Positions 8,114 to 20,100 of a stretch of 64,000 bases of DNA are shown here, in pieces (the stretch's first letter is position 1; the number at the start of each line of letters is the position of its first letter). The notes beneath the pieces were generated by a model that was not told the DNA's origin, ran no database searches, and saw nothing but the letters and a program-made list of their open reading frames with translations. Made by a program: the position numbers and the translations under genes. The DNA comes from Bacteroidales bacterium. GTDB taxonomy: Bacteria > Bacteroidota > Bacteroidia > Bacteroidales > P3. The stretch is from NCBI GenBank assembly GCA_017522065.1, contig JAFXAD010000058.1, forward strand, positions 105,540-169,539, in the 5' to 3' direction.

Positions 8114-9346
8114 ATGCTGACACTGATTAAAAACATCAAAGAACTGGTGCAGGTTGAGCGCCAGCCAAAACTACGTGTTATGGGTCGTGAGATGGCCCAT
8201 ATTGAGACAATAAAAGACGCTTACCTTCTGATAGAGGGCGACAAAATAAAGGCTTTTGGACCAATGACGGAATGGAGCGGCAATGCAGACTGCGAGGTCG
8301 ATGCCGCCGGCCGTATGGTATTCCCCAGTTTTTGCGACTCGCACACCCATCTTGTTTATGCAGGCAGCCGCGAAATCGAATACTGTGACAAGATCAGAGG
8401 CCTTTCGTACGAGGAGATCGCCAAACGTGGCGGTGGCATCCTCAACAGTGCCAAGCGTGTACAGGAGGCGTCGGAGCAGGAATTGTACGACGATGCACAG
8501 ATGCGTCTCGAACAGATGATAGGCTTTGGTAGCGGTGCCGTCGAAATCAAGAGCGGCTACGGAATGACCACCGAGGCCGAAATGAAGATGCTCCGCGTCA
8601 TCCGTCGCCTAAAGGAAAACAGTCCACTGACAATCAAGAGCACCCTGTTGGGCGCTCATGGAATCCCTATGGAGTATCGCGGACGGCAAGAGGCTTTTGT
8701 CGATCTTGTTGTGAACGAGATGATTCCTCAGGCCGCTGCTGAGGGTCTGGCCGATTTCGTCGATGTCTTCTGCGATCAGGGTTTCTTTACGGTTGAGGAC
8801 ACCGACAGGATGCTCGATGCTGGCGAGAAGTACGGTCTGCGTGCCAAAATCCATGCCAACGAATTGGCCTATAGCGGCGGTATTCAGTGCGCAGTACGTC
8901 ACAACGCCCTTAGCTGCGACCACTTGGAATATACTGGCGATGATGAAATAAAGGCTCTGCTCGGCAGCGAGACGATGCCGACGGTGTTGCCGGGTGCTGC
9001 ATTCTTTCTCAATATGGTCCATGCCCCTGTCCGCAAGATGATGGATGCCGGTTTGGGCGTGGCAATGGCAAGCGACTGCAACCCGGGTTCGTCGCCTTCT
9101 GCCAATATGCAGCTTATTCTGAGTATGGCATGCATCAACTACCGCATGCTTCCTGAAGAGGCCATAAATGCAGTGACTCTGAATAGCGCATACGCTATGG
9201 GTGTAAGTGGCGAAATGGGATCGATAGCAGTGGGCAAACGAGCCAACTTCTACATCACCAAGCCGATACCTTCCTACGAGTATATGCCTTATGCGTATGG
9301 CGAAAACAAGGTCGATATAGTCTTCCTCAACGGCAAAAGAATATGA
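8114..9346 (+). CDS. hutI: Imidazolonepropionase
   Basis: 410 residues, the usual HutI length. This amidohydrolase-superfamily enzyme opens the ring of 4-imidazolone-5-propanoate to N-formimino-L-glutamate, the third step of histidine breakdown. The metal ligands are in [11 protein letters not shown] (HxH), the histidines at LLGAHGIP and KIHANEL, and the Asp in ASDCNPGS. The segment IAKRGGGIL is typical of HutI. No hutH, hutU or formiminotransferase gene is next to it here. The downstream LolD-like ATPase gene overlaps the stop by 4 bases (ATGA). Expressed from the clear promoter at 8059-8089. Confidence 0.95.
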   Translation: MLTLIKNIKELVQVERQPKLRVMGREMAHIETIKDAYLLIEGDKIKAFGPMTEWSGNADCEVDAAGRMVFPSFCDSHTHLVYAGSREIEYCDKIRGLSYEEIAKRGGGILNSAKRVQEASEQELYDDAQMRLEQMIGFGSGAVEIKSGYGMTTEAEMKMLRVIRRLKENSPLTIKSTLLGAHGIPMEYRGRQEAFVDLVVNEMIPQAAAEGLADFVDVFCDQGFFTVEDTDRMLDAGEKYGLRAKIHANELAYSGGIQCAVRHNALSCDHLEYTGDDEIKALLGSETMPTVLPGAAFFLNMVHAPVRKMMDAGLGVAMASDCNPGSSPSANMQLILSMACINYRMLPEEAINAVTLNSAYAMGVSGEMGSIAVGKRANFYITKPIPSYEYMPYAYGENKVDIVFLNGKRI

Positions 9347-9990
9347 TACAGGTCGAACACGTCTGTAAATCGTATGGAGACCTGAAGGTTCTGCGCGATG
9401 TGAGTCTCGAGGTGGCACAGGGCGAGGTCGTGAGTATCGTCGGCGCGTCGGGTGCAGGCAAGACAACTTTGCTTCAGATTATCGGCACTCTTGACCGTCC
9501 GGACAGCGGAACTGTTCGTATCGACGGCACTGATGTTACAACCCTTGGAGAACGCCAATTGGCACGATTCCGCAACAGCAAGATTGGCTTTGTTTTCCAG
9601 TCGCACAATCTGTTGCCCGAGTTTACGGCTATTGAGAATGTCTGTATGCCAGCCCTGATAGGTGGCGTCTCGATGGAAGAGGCTTCGTCCGAAGCCATGA
9701 AGCTCATGGAGTTTTTGAATATCTCGAACCGAGCCACGCATAAACCGTCTGAATTGTCAGGGGGCGAACAGCAGAGAGTTGCAGTGGCGCGCGCGCTCAT
9801 AAATCGTCCTGCTGTAATTTTGGCCGACGAACCCTCGGGGAACCTCGACTCGCAGCATGCCCGCGAATTGCACGCCCTCTTCTTCAAGCTGCGTGACGAG
9901 TATAAACAGACATTCATAATCGTCACACACAATACGGAACTGGCTGAGATGTCCGACAGGATGATAGTGATAAAAGACGGCGGGGTGTGA
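9343..9990 (+). CDS. LolD/MacB-type ABC transporter ATP-binding protein
   Basis: 215-residue single ATPase domain. Walker [11 protein letters not shown]-loop [10 protein letters not shown], signature LSGGEQQR, Walker [13 protein letters not shown] and the switch His in VTHN are all present. The SGNLD variant after Walker B and the overall length match the LolD/MacB/FtsE group, which drives lipoprotein release or mechanotransmission in the periplasm. No partner permease is adjacent. The start codon overlaps the hutI stop, so it is translationally coupled to hutI although the functions look unrelated. The exact cargo is inferred, not shown. Confidence 0.88.
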   Translation: MIQVEHVCKSYGDLKVLRDVSLEVAQGEVVSIVGASGAGKTTLLQIIGTLDRPDSGTVRIDGTDVTTLGERQLARFRNSKIGFVFQSHNLLPEFTAIENVCMPALIGGVSMEEASSEAMKLMEFLNISNRATHKPSELSGGEQQRVAVARALINRPAVILADEPSGNLDSQHARELHALFFKLRDEYKQTFIIVTHNTELAEMSDRMIVIKDGGV

Positions 9991-10065
9991 TTCGATAATT
10001 CTTCGTTCGGTAATGAACCCTGAAAACAACTTGCATTTGTTAATTCTTAATTATTAATCAAATAT

Positions 10066-10081
10066 CGTTTCACGTGAAACA
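10066..10081. promoter_or_regulatory. parS: parS-like ParB-binding palindrome overlapping the rlmB start
   Basis: The site contains the perfect 14-bp palindrome GTTTCACGTGAAAC (10067-10080) followed by A. It matches the broadly conserved bacterial parS consensus TGTTTCACGTGAAACA at 15 of 16 positions (C for T at the first base). The GTG start codon of rlmB is inside the palindrome. I saw no second copy and no parAB genes in the window. Confidence 0.75.
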
Positions 10082-10829
10082 AACAACAAAAAACAAGGTC
10101 CAAACAGTTTGTGGCATGCGTCCGGTGATGGAAGCCATCGAGTCTGGTAGGCAGATTGACAAGATATTTATCCAGAGCAATTTGGATGGCAAATTGGCGC
10201 AGGAACTGAAGCAGCGCATAAGGGAAGCCGGGCTTCCGGTGCAGCATGTGCCGGTCGAAAAGCTTAACAAACTCACGACGAGCAATCACCAGGGTGTGGT
10301 AGCCATGATTTCAGTTATCGAGTACCACAATTTTATTGATATTGTCCAGCCTTTGCTTGACGAGGGTAGGGCTCCTTTTGTTGTTTTGCTTGACCATATC
10401 ACTGATGTCCGCAATTTTGGTGCCATTGTACGTACCGCAGAGTGTGCTGGCGCCAATGCTGTGGTAGTGCCGGAAAGGGGCAGTGCGCAGATTAACGAGG
10501 ACGCTATCAAATGCTCGTCGGGAGCACTGCTACGGGTGCCGATATGTAGGGAAAATAATTTCAAATCATTGATAAATCTTGCGCATCAACTCGGCATTCA
10601 GGTCTGTGCTGCGACCGAAAAAGGAGCTGTGACCTATACCGACGTCGATTTCACAAAGCCTACGATATTGGTTATGGGCGCTGAGGATACGGGTATTTCA
10701 CCCGAAGTGCTCAAAATGTCGGATGCCAGAGCCAAATTGCCTTTATGTGGCGAGGTGCAGTCGCTCAACGTCTCTGTGGCAGCGGGAGTCTTCATGTACG
10801 AAATGCTTCGTCAACGCTCTCGGGGTTGA
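10074..10829 (+). CDS. rlmB: 23S rRNA (guanosine-2'-O-)-methyltransferase RlmB (TrmH/SpoU family)
   Basis: 251 residues. SPOUT-fold enzyme that methylates the 2'-OH of G2251 (E. coli numbering) in the ribosomal P-loop. The N-terminal L30e-like substrate-binding part spans about residues 10-85. The catalytic SpoU domain shows VRNFGAIVRTAECAG (motif 1), VMGAEDTGIS (motif 2) and the knot motif LPLCGEVQSLNVSVAAG. The start is the GTG at 10074: an in-frame TAA lies 33 bases upstream, and the next ATG (in CGMRPVME) would cut into the conserved N-terminus. A terminator follows. RlmB is favoured over other TrmH-family members by length and the N-terminal domain. Confidence 0.9.
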   Translation: MKQTTKNKVQTVCGMRPVMEAIESGRQIDKIFIQSNLDGKLAQELKQRIREAGLPVQHVPVEKLNKLTTSNHQGVVAMISVIEYHNFIDIVQPLLDEGRAPFVVLLDHITDVRNFGAIVRTAECAGANAVVVPERGSAQINEDAIKCSSGALLRVPICRENNFKSLINLAHQLGIQVCAATEKGAVTYTDVDFTKPTILVMGAEDTGISPEVLKMSDARAKLPLCGEVQSLNVSVAAGVFMYEMLRQRSRG

Positions 10830-10856
10830 CAGGATTGATTTATGATATCACGATAT

Positions 10857-10889
10857 AGGGCAGGGGAGAACCCGCCCTGTTTTTTTTTG
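10857..10889 (+). terminator. Rho-independent terminator after rlmB
   Basis: A GC-rich hairpin (AGGGC...GCCCT arms with one bulge) is followed by a run of nine Ts. Confidence 0.85.
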
Positions 10890-11183
10890 TTTTTTTAACA
10901 ATTTATTTCAAACTTTTTGTGCTTGCTTTTGCTTCATAAAGTGTAGTTTGCACGATTATACGCGGACTGCATTTTAAAAATGCATTGTGCATTTTTATGT
11001 GATTGGCATATAGTTTGTTAGTGCGCATATATATATTTATTTGTAAAAAAGATGAAGAAAAAAGTCAGAAAATAATGTTTTTTTGTAAATTTGTAATTTG
11101 ATTTTTCGGCGTTATATGACCCCGAATATCGTGTTATATATTGTGTATTTTATTGATAAAGATAAAGATATAAAATTATTAAT
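10890..11183. other. AT-rich leader region of the giant surface protein gene
   Basis: No gene is visible here. It holds a 10-bp perfect hairpin with a 3-base loop at 10975-10997 and a TAAATTTG element (TAnnTTTG) at 11086-11093, about 90 bases before the ATG at 11184. The remainder is A/T-rich sequence without other recognisable sites. Confidence 0.6.
11086..11093 (+). promoter_or_regulatory. Candidate -7 element for the giant surface protein gene
   Basis: TAAATTTG fits TAnnTTTG. No TTTG is at the 19-base spacing. It implies an untranslated leader of roughly 80 bases. Confidence 0.45.
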
Positions 11184-14100
11184 ATGAAAAAAAGATCATT
11201 GCTTTTGGGACTGATTTCCCTCATTTTGGCTTTTCCGGCCAAGGGTCAGATCGTCACTAAGTACGAACAAGGATTTGAAGCCTCGGGCGAGACTTATGGC
11301 TACACCGTTGTACAGGGTTCAGCCATTCCGGTATCGAACGTCGCATCTTCAGGAAGCCGTTCGCTTAAGATGGTGCATTCGCAAAACGGCATAGTCGAGA
11401 TTATGCTCGATACGTTGGATTTTACCGACAATGGCTCGTTCCAGCATTTCTATCTCGAATTCATGCACATCTGCGATGTCAACCCTCTGATGTGTGCAGA
11501 TCAAAGTACGGTTGCAACCATCGAGGCTCGACTGATTGGCGAGCAGCAGTGGGTGACGCTCAACGGTAGCGACTACTACGATGTCACATGGGGCGGCGGT
11601 ACGTCGAGCTTTGTAAGCCTCAGCTCCTTCTCGGAACGCTCATACACAGTGTGGCAGGGTACTAATATCAACGGCACGTGGTGGAAACGCGAACGTTTCA
11701 AACTCGGACTCCGTATATCGAGTGCGCAGTTGGCCGATCGTAAACTCCTGATCCGATTCCGCCTGAGAGGAAGAACGGCCGCAGGAGCCAGCGACGAAGG
11801 ATGGTATCTTGACAATATCAAGGTCCAGTGCAGCCCCAACTCGATGCTCTTGCCTGTAATGAAGATGCTCGACTATCCCGATTTGGGAAGGTATCCGAAC
11901 AGCAGGGGTACCCGTCTGGCAGCTGAGTTTACAACCCCACTCACACAGGGCATGTGCAATGACTCGGTCTATGTCGAATATCAGCTTGGCAGCATTTCTC
12001 CCATTCTGCGCAAGACCATGACGCCGATGTCGTCGGGTACTGGTCGCTACGAGACTTATCTGCCTTTCTGCGGATATGACACTATAGTCAGGTGGCGCAT
12101 TGTCGGTAAGGACAATTCCGTCAACCATAACCAAACCAACTTCCCGGAGGACGTAAATGCTTGGCAGCAATATGTGAATGTGCGCGGAAAGGATATGAAT
12201 GCCAAGATGTCTCCAGCCGATTTCGCGCCCTCCAATTCTGTGCCTTTTCCCAATATGGGTGACTTCAAGATGGAGATGGTATACGACAGCAGCGAGATGG
12301 CACAAGGAGGTTTTGGACCTGGCGCTATTACGCAGATACGTTTCCCGGTCGCATCGAATGTCAATAATAGCTTTACACGTTTTGCAGTCCTGATGCATAA
12401 TGTCGACAACAGTTTCTCTTACACAGGTGCGAATGGAAACTACAACTTCTCGTCTGAGTTCCAGAAGGTGGTCTACGATTCATCGCTTCACGTCATTCAG
12501 AACAATGGTACCTATGGAACAATCAATCTCCAGGATACTTTCTTCTACGCCGGCAAGGGCTTGATGGTGACATTTATTAATGATAATGTAGCCGGCGACA
12601 ACGGTGCTATCAATGTGCGGACTTTCCCTGCACAGCCAAATACCAATACTGGTTCCATCAGCATGGCTTACAATGCGTCGTATGGTATGGACCCGTTCAA
12701 CTCGTCATATTTCCAGAGCGGTAACTTGGGTGTGACTCGTCCTAATTTCACGCTTAAGGTCAATCCCAATGCTCCTCTTCTGCACGACTGTGGAATAAGC
12801 GGCTTCATCAACCCTAACGATACGACACCAGCTAATGCCGTCGGCAACAACGACGTCATCGTCACTTTGAAGAATTATGGTGCATTGCCTATCAATTCAG
12901 TCCGCATTTATTACAGCGTAGATAATGGTGCACACCAATACTATGACTGGAGTGGCACTTTGGCAGGTGGAGCAACGACCAATGTGACGATCAGCAGTAC
13001 CCAGCAGTACGCTGCCGGCTATCATGAGATGCTGGCCTGGGTCGACGACTCGGTGCTCTCGGCAGGAGTGCGCTATCGTGACCATGAACCCTTCAACGAT
13101 ACTCTTTGGACTAAATTCATCAGCTGCGACGGCCCAATGAGCGGTGTGCGCACCGTCGGTGGCTCGACGCCCGACTACGCCTCGCTCGAGAAGATGCTCT
13201 ATGCACTGAGCCAGTGCGGTGTCAACGGTCCGCTCGTCGTCAAATTGGCCCCGGGTTACTATACACCGCACACCTTCCCGTCGATACCTGGCATATCGGC
13301 AAACAACTATGTGCAGTTCGAGCCTTTGAGTGGTTCGGTTACATTTGTATCTGCAATGGCAGACACGGCATGGGTCAACTCGCTCGTCAACCTGCAGCAG
13401 ACACACCATGTGCGTTTCAAAAACATTAATTTCTTTGCCAATGCTGCGTCAAATCCTGCAACCTATTTAGTGCGTATGGGTACCAACAGTAAGGGGTGCC
13501 AATTCCTTGACTGTACGTTCGGCGAGGTTCAGGGTGGCTCGCTTGCCGAATCGTATATGGCTGCTACGGCACTCCTGTACTCAGGTGGTGCTGACTCCTT
13601 GTTGGTAAAGGGATGTACCTTCAACCGCGGTACGGCAGGTCTGAGCCTTGTGGGTCCGGCTACGGACAATATGGCTCGCGGCAGCCGCGTGATAGGCAAC
13701 TCTTTCTCGCATCAGGGTGTCAACAGCGCCATCATCCGTAACCAGATTGATGTGGAGGTTGACAGCAATACTTGCGACGACCTCTATGCCAACTCAAGTT
13801 ACGCCATACTGCTCCAAGACTGTAGCGGTGCTACCAAGGTGACGCGCAACACGGTTTACGTATCGTCTGGCGCATCGTGTATCGGTGCTACTGAGCTGAT
13901 TGGTTCGCCTTCGGGATATGCTGTTGTGGCAAACAATATGCTCATAAGCAACGACGACGGTTTGTCAAACATGCTTACCACCCCGCTCAACATAATCACC
14001 GCCAACTACGCCAAAATCCTGTACAACTCAATAAAGCTCACGGCTCCGACCCGAAGCGGTATTGCAGCAGCAACCTTCGGTGGCGGTACGCTTCAGAACA

Positions 14101-17100
14101 GCTACTTCTACAACAATATTGTCGGATGCTATGACACTGTCAACTTTGCATTCAACTATATACCCACAGGTGGAGCTACTAATTATATAGGATACAATAT
14201 ATATTATTCTCGCGGTCCCGTGCTGAACAAATATGACGGTATCAACTGCCTGTCGTTTGCAAACTGGCAGACTCACTGCACCATGGACGGCAACTCGCAG
14301 AACGTTAACCCTGCTTTCCTTAATATCACTCCGACCGACCTCCGTTCGTACAGCCAGAACGTCAAAAGTCATGGTGTTCCGATTGACGAAGTGCAGATCG
14401 ACATTTTCGGAACCGAGCGCGATTCGGTGGCTCCCTGTATCGGTGCCTTCGAATTCTCGGCGCTTCCTTACGATTTCGAAATTCTTGAATTCATCGAGCC
14501 GTATGATGAGTATTGCGTTGCCCCGTCGGCAGCTCCTCTCCGTGTCGTTATCAAGAACAGCGGTGTGAACGCTTATGACCCGTCGGCAGTCACCACTCCC
14601 ATGCAGCTCTCTTATTCCCGTAGCACAGCACCGGGAGTCATGGCACCGGGTGCCTCGGGCAATGTCATCATCAATACTCCTATCCCTGCTCTCGACACCA
14701 TCGTCTTCAACACCGGAGTGACGGTTCCGTTCCCGACGGTGGGAACTGACGATACGACCTACCGTTTCTATGCATGGCTTACCACGGCACAGCTTGACCC
14801 CAACCCGGCCAACGACACCAACTCGATGCTCGTCACGTCGCACTATCACGCTCCGGCTCCTGACAGCATCTCGGTCAACGTCGACTATGGTACTGCAGCA
14901 ACAGTAACAGCCAACGGAGGCCTGCAGACATGGTACTCGAATGTCTACACTTCGAGCGCTTCGCACAAGTCGTCGGTTTATTGGTACACGTCGCTCGACA
15001 GCGATTCTGCCATCTGGCGTGGCAACACCTTCACTACTGACCCGCTCTATACCGACACGACTTTCTATATCCGTCAGAAACGTGACTATCCGCTTGTCAA
15101 GATTACCGAAGTGCAGCTGAAACAAAATGCACCTGGTGTGACTTATCCCATGCCGTTGTGGATGCATGCTTCGACAACGTTGGCTATAGAATTGACCAAC
15201 ATTGGCGACTATCCTGCAAACCTTATGGACGATACCATCAAGGTTGTAAGCTCAACCAACTCATACAACAACAAAATCTACCGTTTCCCGAACCTTACAA
15301 TACAACCCGGCCAGTCGGTCGTTCTCCAATACCGTAATGGCATTAACAACGTCGACTCTTCGAAAACCATTGCAACATCTTATACCCTCGCTCCTCCGCA
15401 GTCTGCTAATCTCGGTATTGCCTATATCAGCGGTGGCCTCGTGCGCGATGCTGTCGCAATCAACGATATTACTACGCAAACGGCATGGGCAAACTTGAAT
15501 GTGCCGAACAATATATGGTATGGCGAAGGCATATCTTTGCCCGATTCAATCCCCACGGCCGGTATCTATCGTACGGCATGGCCGTCGCCCACAGCATCGT
15601 TCAGCAACACCACAAACCGTTGGCAGCGCTCTGACGACAACAACAGGATGACTATGGGCACCACCAATACCAACCTTATTCGTTTCTACGACAATGGCTG
15701 TATCGGCGATGCAGCTCCTGTTCGCATCCACATGATCAACCTTCCCGACGTCGACATCGCCCTCGAAGGACTTTCCTTGCAGGACGGCTGCGGTATGGGC
15801 GCTACCCCGATAACCATCACAGTCCACAACCGCGGTGCTCAACCCAGCGGACAGACTATTCTCAATTACCGTGTTGTCGGTTATCCGCAATATGCAGGAC
15901 AGGCTCAGGCACTTCAGGTCTGCAGCGATACCATTGCCGCAGGCTTCGCTCCTGGCTCGACAACCACTTACACCTTCAGTGCTGTTCCTGACTTCACGGT
16001 GAACTCGGCCTCGGTCGATTTCGACGTCCTCGTCTGGACTGAAAAAATCACTGCCGACATCGCATCGTTCAACGATACGCTGCGTCTGTCGCTGACCTCG
16101 TTGTTTATGCCCGACAGTGCCAACGTCAGGAGATGGGACACCGTGTCCTACAATACCAGAGCAATACTCCAGTCGCTCACGCCGCCTACCGACTCGCTCG
16201 CATGGTACGACCGCGATATGAACATTCTTGATACTACTAATGTTTATGTGACCGACTATATCTATGAGCCCGATACATTCTATGTCTCGACATTCGGCGC
16301 TCGTGTCAACACCATCCATGTAGGAAACATGTCGAGCCTTACCAATGCCAACAACTACCCGTCGCCCTACAACCCGAAGAAGAAGTATATAAAGGAACAG
16401 TACATCTACCTTGCTTCTGAACTGACCAATGCTGGTCATGGTGCAGGTCCCATCCAGACGGTGGCATTCTATCTCGACACAATCCTGTCGCCTGAAGGTA
16501 CTTTCGCTCTCACCGACTATACTATCTCGATGGGTACTACAACCCAGGCCAACTTCACCAACCAGAGCAACTGGCAAACTGTCACACAGAACTACGTTGC
16601 CGACACACTGACCCTATCCAACTCATCGAAGGGATGGATAACCCACAATCTCAACAACGCCTTCCATTGGAACGGTACCGACAACATCGTTGTGCAGGTG
16701 ACCCGCTCCATCGACCCGGCTGTGTCGCAGGGTGCCCGCACACGCTATACAAGCTCATCCAACCGCGTACTGGTCAAGAATGGCGACGACTCGAGCCTCG
16801 TCAACTTCGTCGGCAATGGTAATCGTGGCAACAATCGCCCCGACGTACAGTTCGGTTTTGTGGACTATGGTTGCGAGAGCGAGCCACTGCCTGTCTATCT
16901 TGCAGTCGTGAATGTTCCTGCTTCCGACGCTGCCATTTCATGGAGTGCGGACGACACGGTGGCATACACTTCATGTGACTCTACCGACATCAATATCCAG
17001 TTGCGTAACCTTGGCGGAGTGGCCTTCACAAGCTATACTATCGATTGCTGGATTGACGACAGCTATCATTCGGTCTTCACTGGCAGCGACTCTGTGCCGG

Positions 17101-20100
17101 CCAATGGCGGCAGTGTAGTAAAAACTGTCGACAGATACCACTTCACACCTGGTCGCCACGTCTTGCGTATGGCTGTCACACAGGCTACGGACACCGTCCA
17201 GACCAATGACACTATTTCGCGTATGATCAACGTCCGCTTCTGTGGCGGTTCATACACTATCGGCCCTGCCAATGGTCTCTATGCCGACTTCACCACTGCT
17301 ATCGATACCCTTACCAATGCAGGTATTGACGGCTCTGTCGAATTCTATGTCGAGAACGGCACTTATCAGGAGCAGGTAACTCTCGGTGCCGTCGACGGTG
17401 TGTCGGCTACAAACAAGATCAGCTTTATAGGTGACACCACAAATCCGTCGAACGTCACTTTGCGCTACGCTCCTGTCAATGGAAACAACTATGTTCTCCA
17501 TATCGATAACTCCAACTTTGTCAACTTCAAAGGTATAACGGTCCTTGCACGAGGTGCTTCCAACTACTCGAATGCCGTATTGATTGAAAACTCCAACCAA
17601 ATCAGGTTCAAAGATATGGTCGTCAGAGTGAAGGGAACGCTCAACAACGTAAATGCTTCGGGCATTGTGCTTGGCAACGGCGTTCAGGCGTTCTATATGG
17701 ACAGCTCGACGGTCGATAGCGGCTACTATTCTATCCGCAGCATCGTTGATATGGGAGGCGCTTCCAATGGAGTATATCTCAACAACAACAGCTTCGTCAA
17801 CTTCACCAATACAGGTCTGTATCTGCGCAAGATTGACGAAGTGTACATCTCGCATAACGAAGTGCATACCGGTGCCAATGCCGCTCGTCCGCTTACGGGT
17901 ATTGTTGTTGCCGAGCATAATGGTGCTGCCGTTATCGAACGCAACAATATTGTGATTTCCGACAACTACAAGGGTGCCAAGGTGGGTATCAAACTCATCA
18001 ACGTCAATGGTGCCAACGCTACGCGCAGCCGTGTGTCGAACAACTTCTGTGCCATGAATGGTAACGACCATAGCGGTTCGGTGGGTATCTGGATTGACAG
18101 CAGCACATGGGTCAACGCTTACTACAACACTGCCAACGTCTTTGCTGGCAATGGTACTGCCGGATCCAACACCTCAGCCATGAAGGTCACCACGACAAGC
18201 TTCAACGTCTATGTGATGAACAACATCCTCTCGAATCAGAGTGCAGGATATTCGTTCTATGTGCAGCAGGCTGCCAACATCACCAATTCGAACTACAACA
18301 ACTATTGGTCGTCGTCCGAGACGCGCCTCTTCTATTGGGGTGGTAACGAATTGGGTAATATGACAGACCTGCGCACAATTAACCATTTGGACAACAACTC
18401 GCTTAACCTCAAACCATTCTATGAGTCTGTAACCGACCTTCACCTTTCGCTCGGAACATTCTGCGAGAAGGCTCAGTACAATACAGAGGTTCCTCTCGAC
18501 ATCGATGGATATATCCGTCCTCAGATCCCGAGTCCATGTATGGGTGCCCATGAGTTCATCCGCAAGACCCACAATATCGCTGTCCAGGAAATCCATGAGC
18601 CTGGCATCAAAATCTATGCTACACAGACCACTGGTTTCACCGACAATATCGAAGGTGACACTCTTTGGGTGAAGGTGACACTTTTCAACGACGGTACATC
18701 TACCGAGAGTAATCTGACTTGGTGGGCCGAAATCAAGGATGTCACACCTGTATTGCGTAGTACTAACCACTACATTGACGAGCTCCTGCCCCAGGGTAGC
18801 GTGACCGACTCGAACTACATTGTGATGCCTCTTGGTGTCATCGACACGCAGATAGTCGTTATCCATTTCCCGATGGCCAACGATTCGGCACAGTCCAACA
18901 ATATTCTTGAAGGCAAGTGCTTCCTCGACCCGGCTTACAACTTGCGGGCAGAGGCTTCCCAGGCCGATATGGGCGACGGTTGCCGTCGACAGAATACCGT
19001 CGTAGGCGTTCAGCTTACGAATGTGGGACGTAAGACATTCACTGCAGGCACAATGGTACCTGTCGGATTCCAGGCAGTTCTCCAAACCTCGGGCATCACC
19101 GTTTCGACGTTGCCGGTTTCGTTCCAAGAGACGTTGCCGCTGCCCGTCGACGTTGAGCCTAACGCATCGGTGACGCTGACGTTCAACCAGACTGCTAACC
19201 TCTATCCTACAGGTAACGACAAGGATATCGTTGTCCAGACACGTGCATGGTCAGCTTATCAATACGACCTGAAGCCCTTGAACGATACTTCTTCGTTCGA
19301 AAGCCGTCAGTCGTACTACACGCCTAATTCGCCTGTTGGTGAAGACCTGCATATACCTTATGCTACATGGGATACCATCTTCGCCACCCAGACCGACAAT
19401 CCGCCTACGGGCGCTGCAATCCACCGCTCGATTCTGTGGTATCGCGACTCCACGATGGATCCGTTCTATACCGGCAACAACTACAACCTCTCGAGATGGT
19501 GGGAAACTCCACAGTACTTCCACGATTCGGTCTACTTCCTGTCCTGCGTGAGCAACCATGGATGTACCAGCTATTACAGCCCTGTACACGTCTACCTCAA
19601 CCCGCGTGTGGCCGTAGATATGGCAGTCCTTGATGTGGTAGAACCTGTCGGAACAAGAGTCTATATGACTAACGACTCAGTCAAACTGGCTCTTATCAAC
19701 TATGGTACGCAGACTATTACCAACATACCGGTGGTCTATGAGCTGTACAGCGCCAACAACACCCTGTTGCAACACGTACAGGAAATCTGCACCGCTTCGA
19801 TAGCTCCCGATTCGGTATATGTGTTCCGTTTCGATTCGTTGCTCAGCATACCTTCGTGGTCCACAACCCAGGCATACAAACTCCGTGTATGGACCGACAT
19901 GCCGAACGAGAATGTCCGACTGAACGATACGTTGCGCAACATATCGGTCTTCTATGCTGTTCCCGACAGTTACTATCCTGCAATCGTTCCTGAAAACAAA
20001 CCTGGTCTCGACATCACACGTGTCGCATTCAGTTCACTTGACAATACGGTGTCGCCTGCCGGTCATGACTATATCAACTTCACCAATGCAAATAGTCAAA

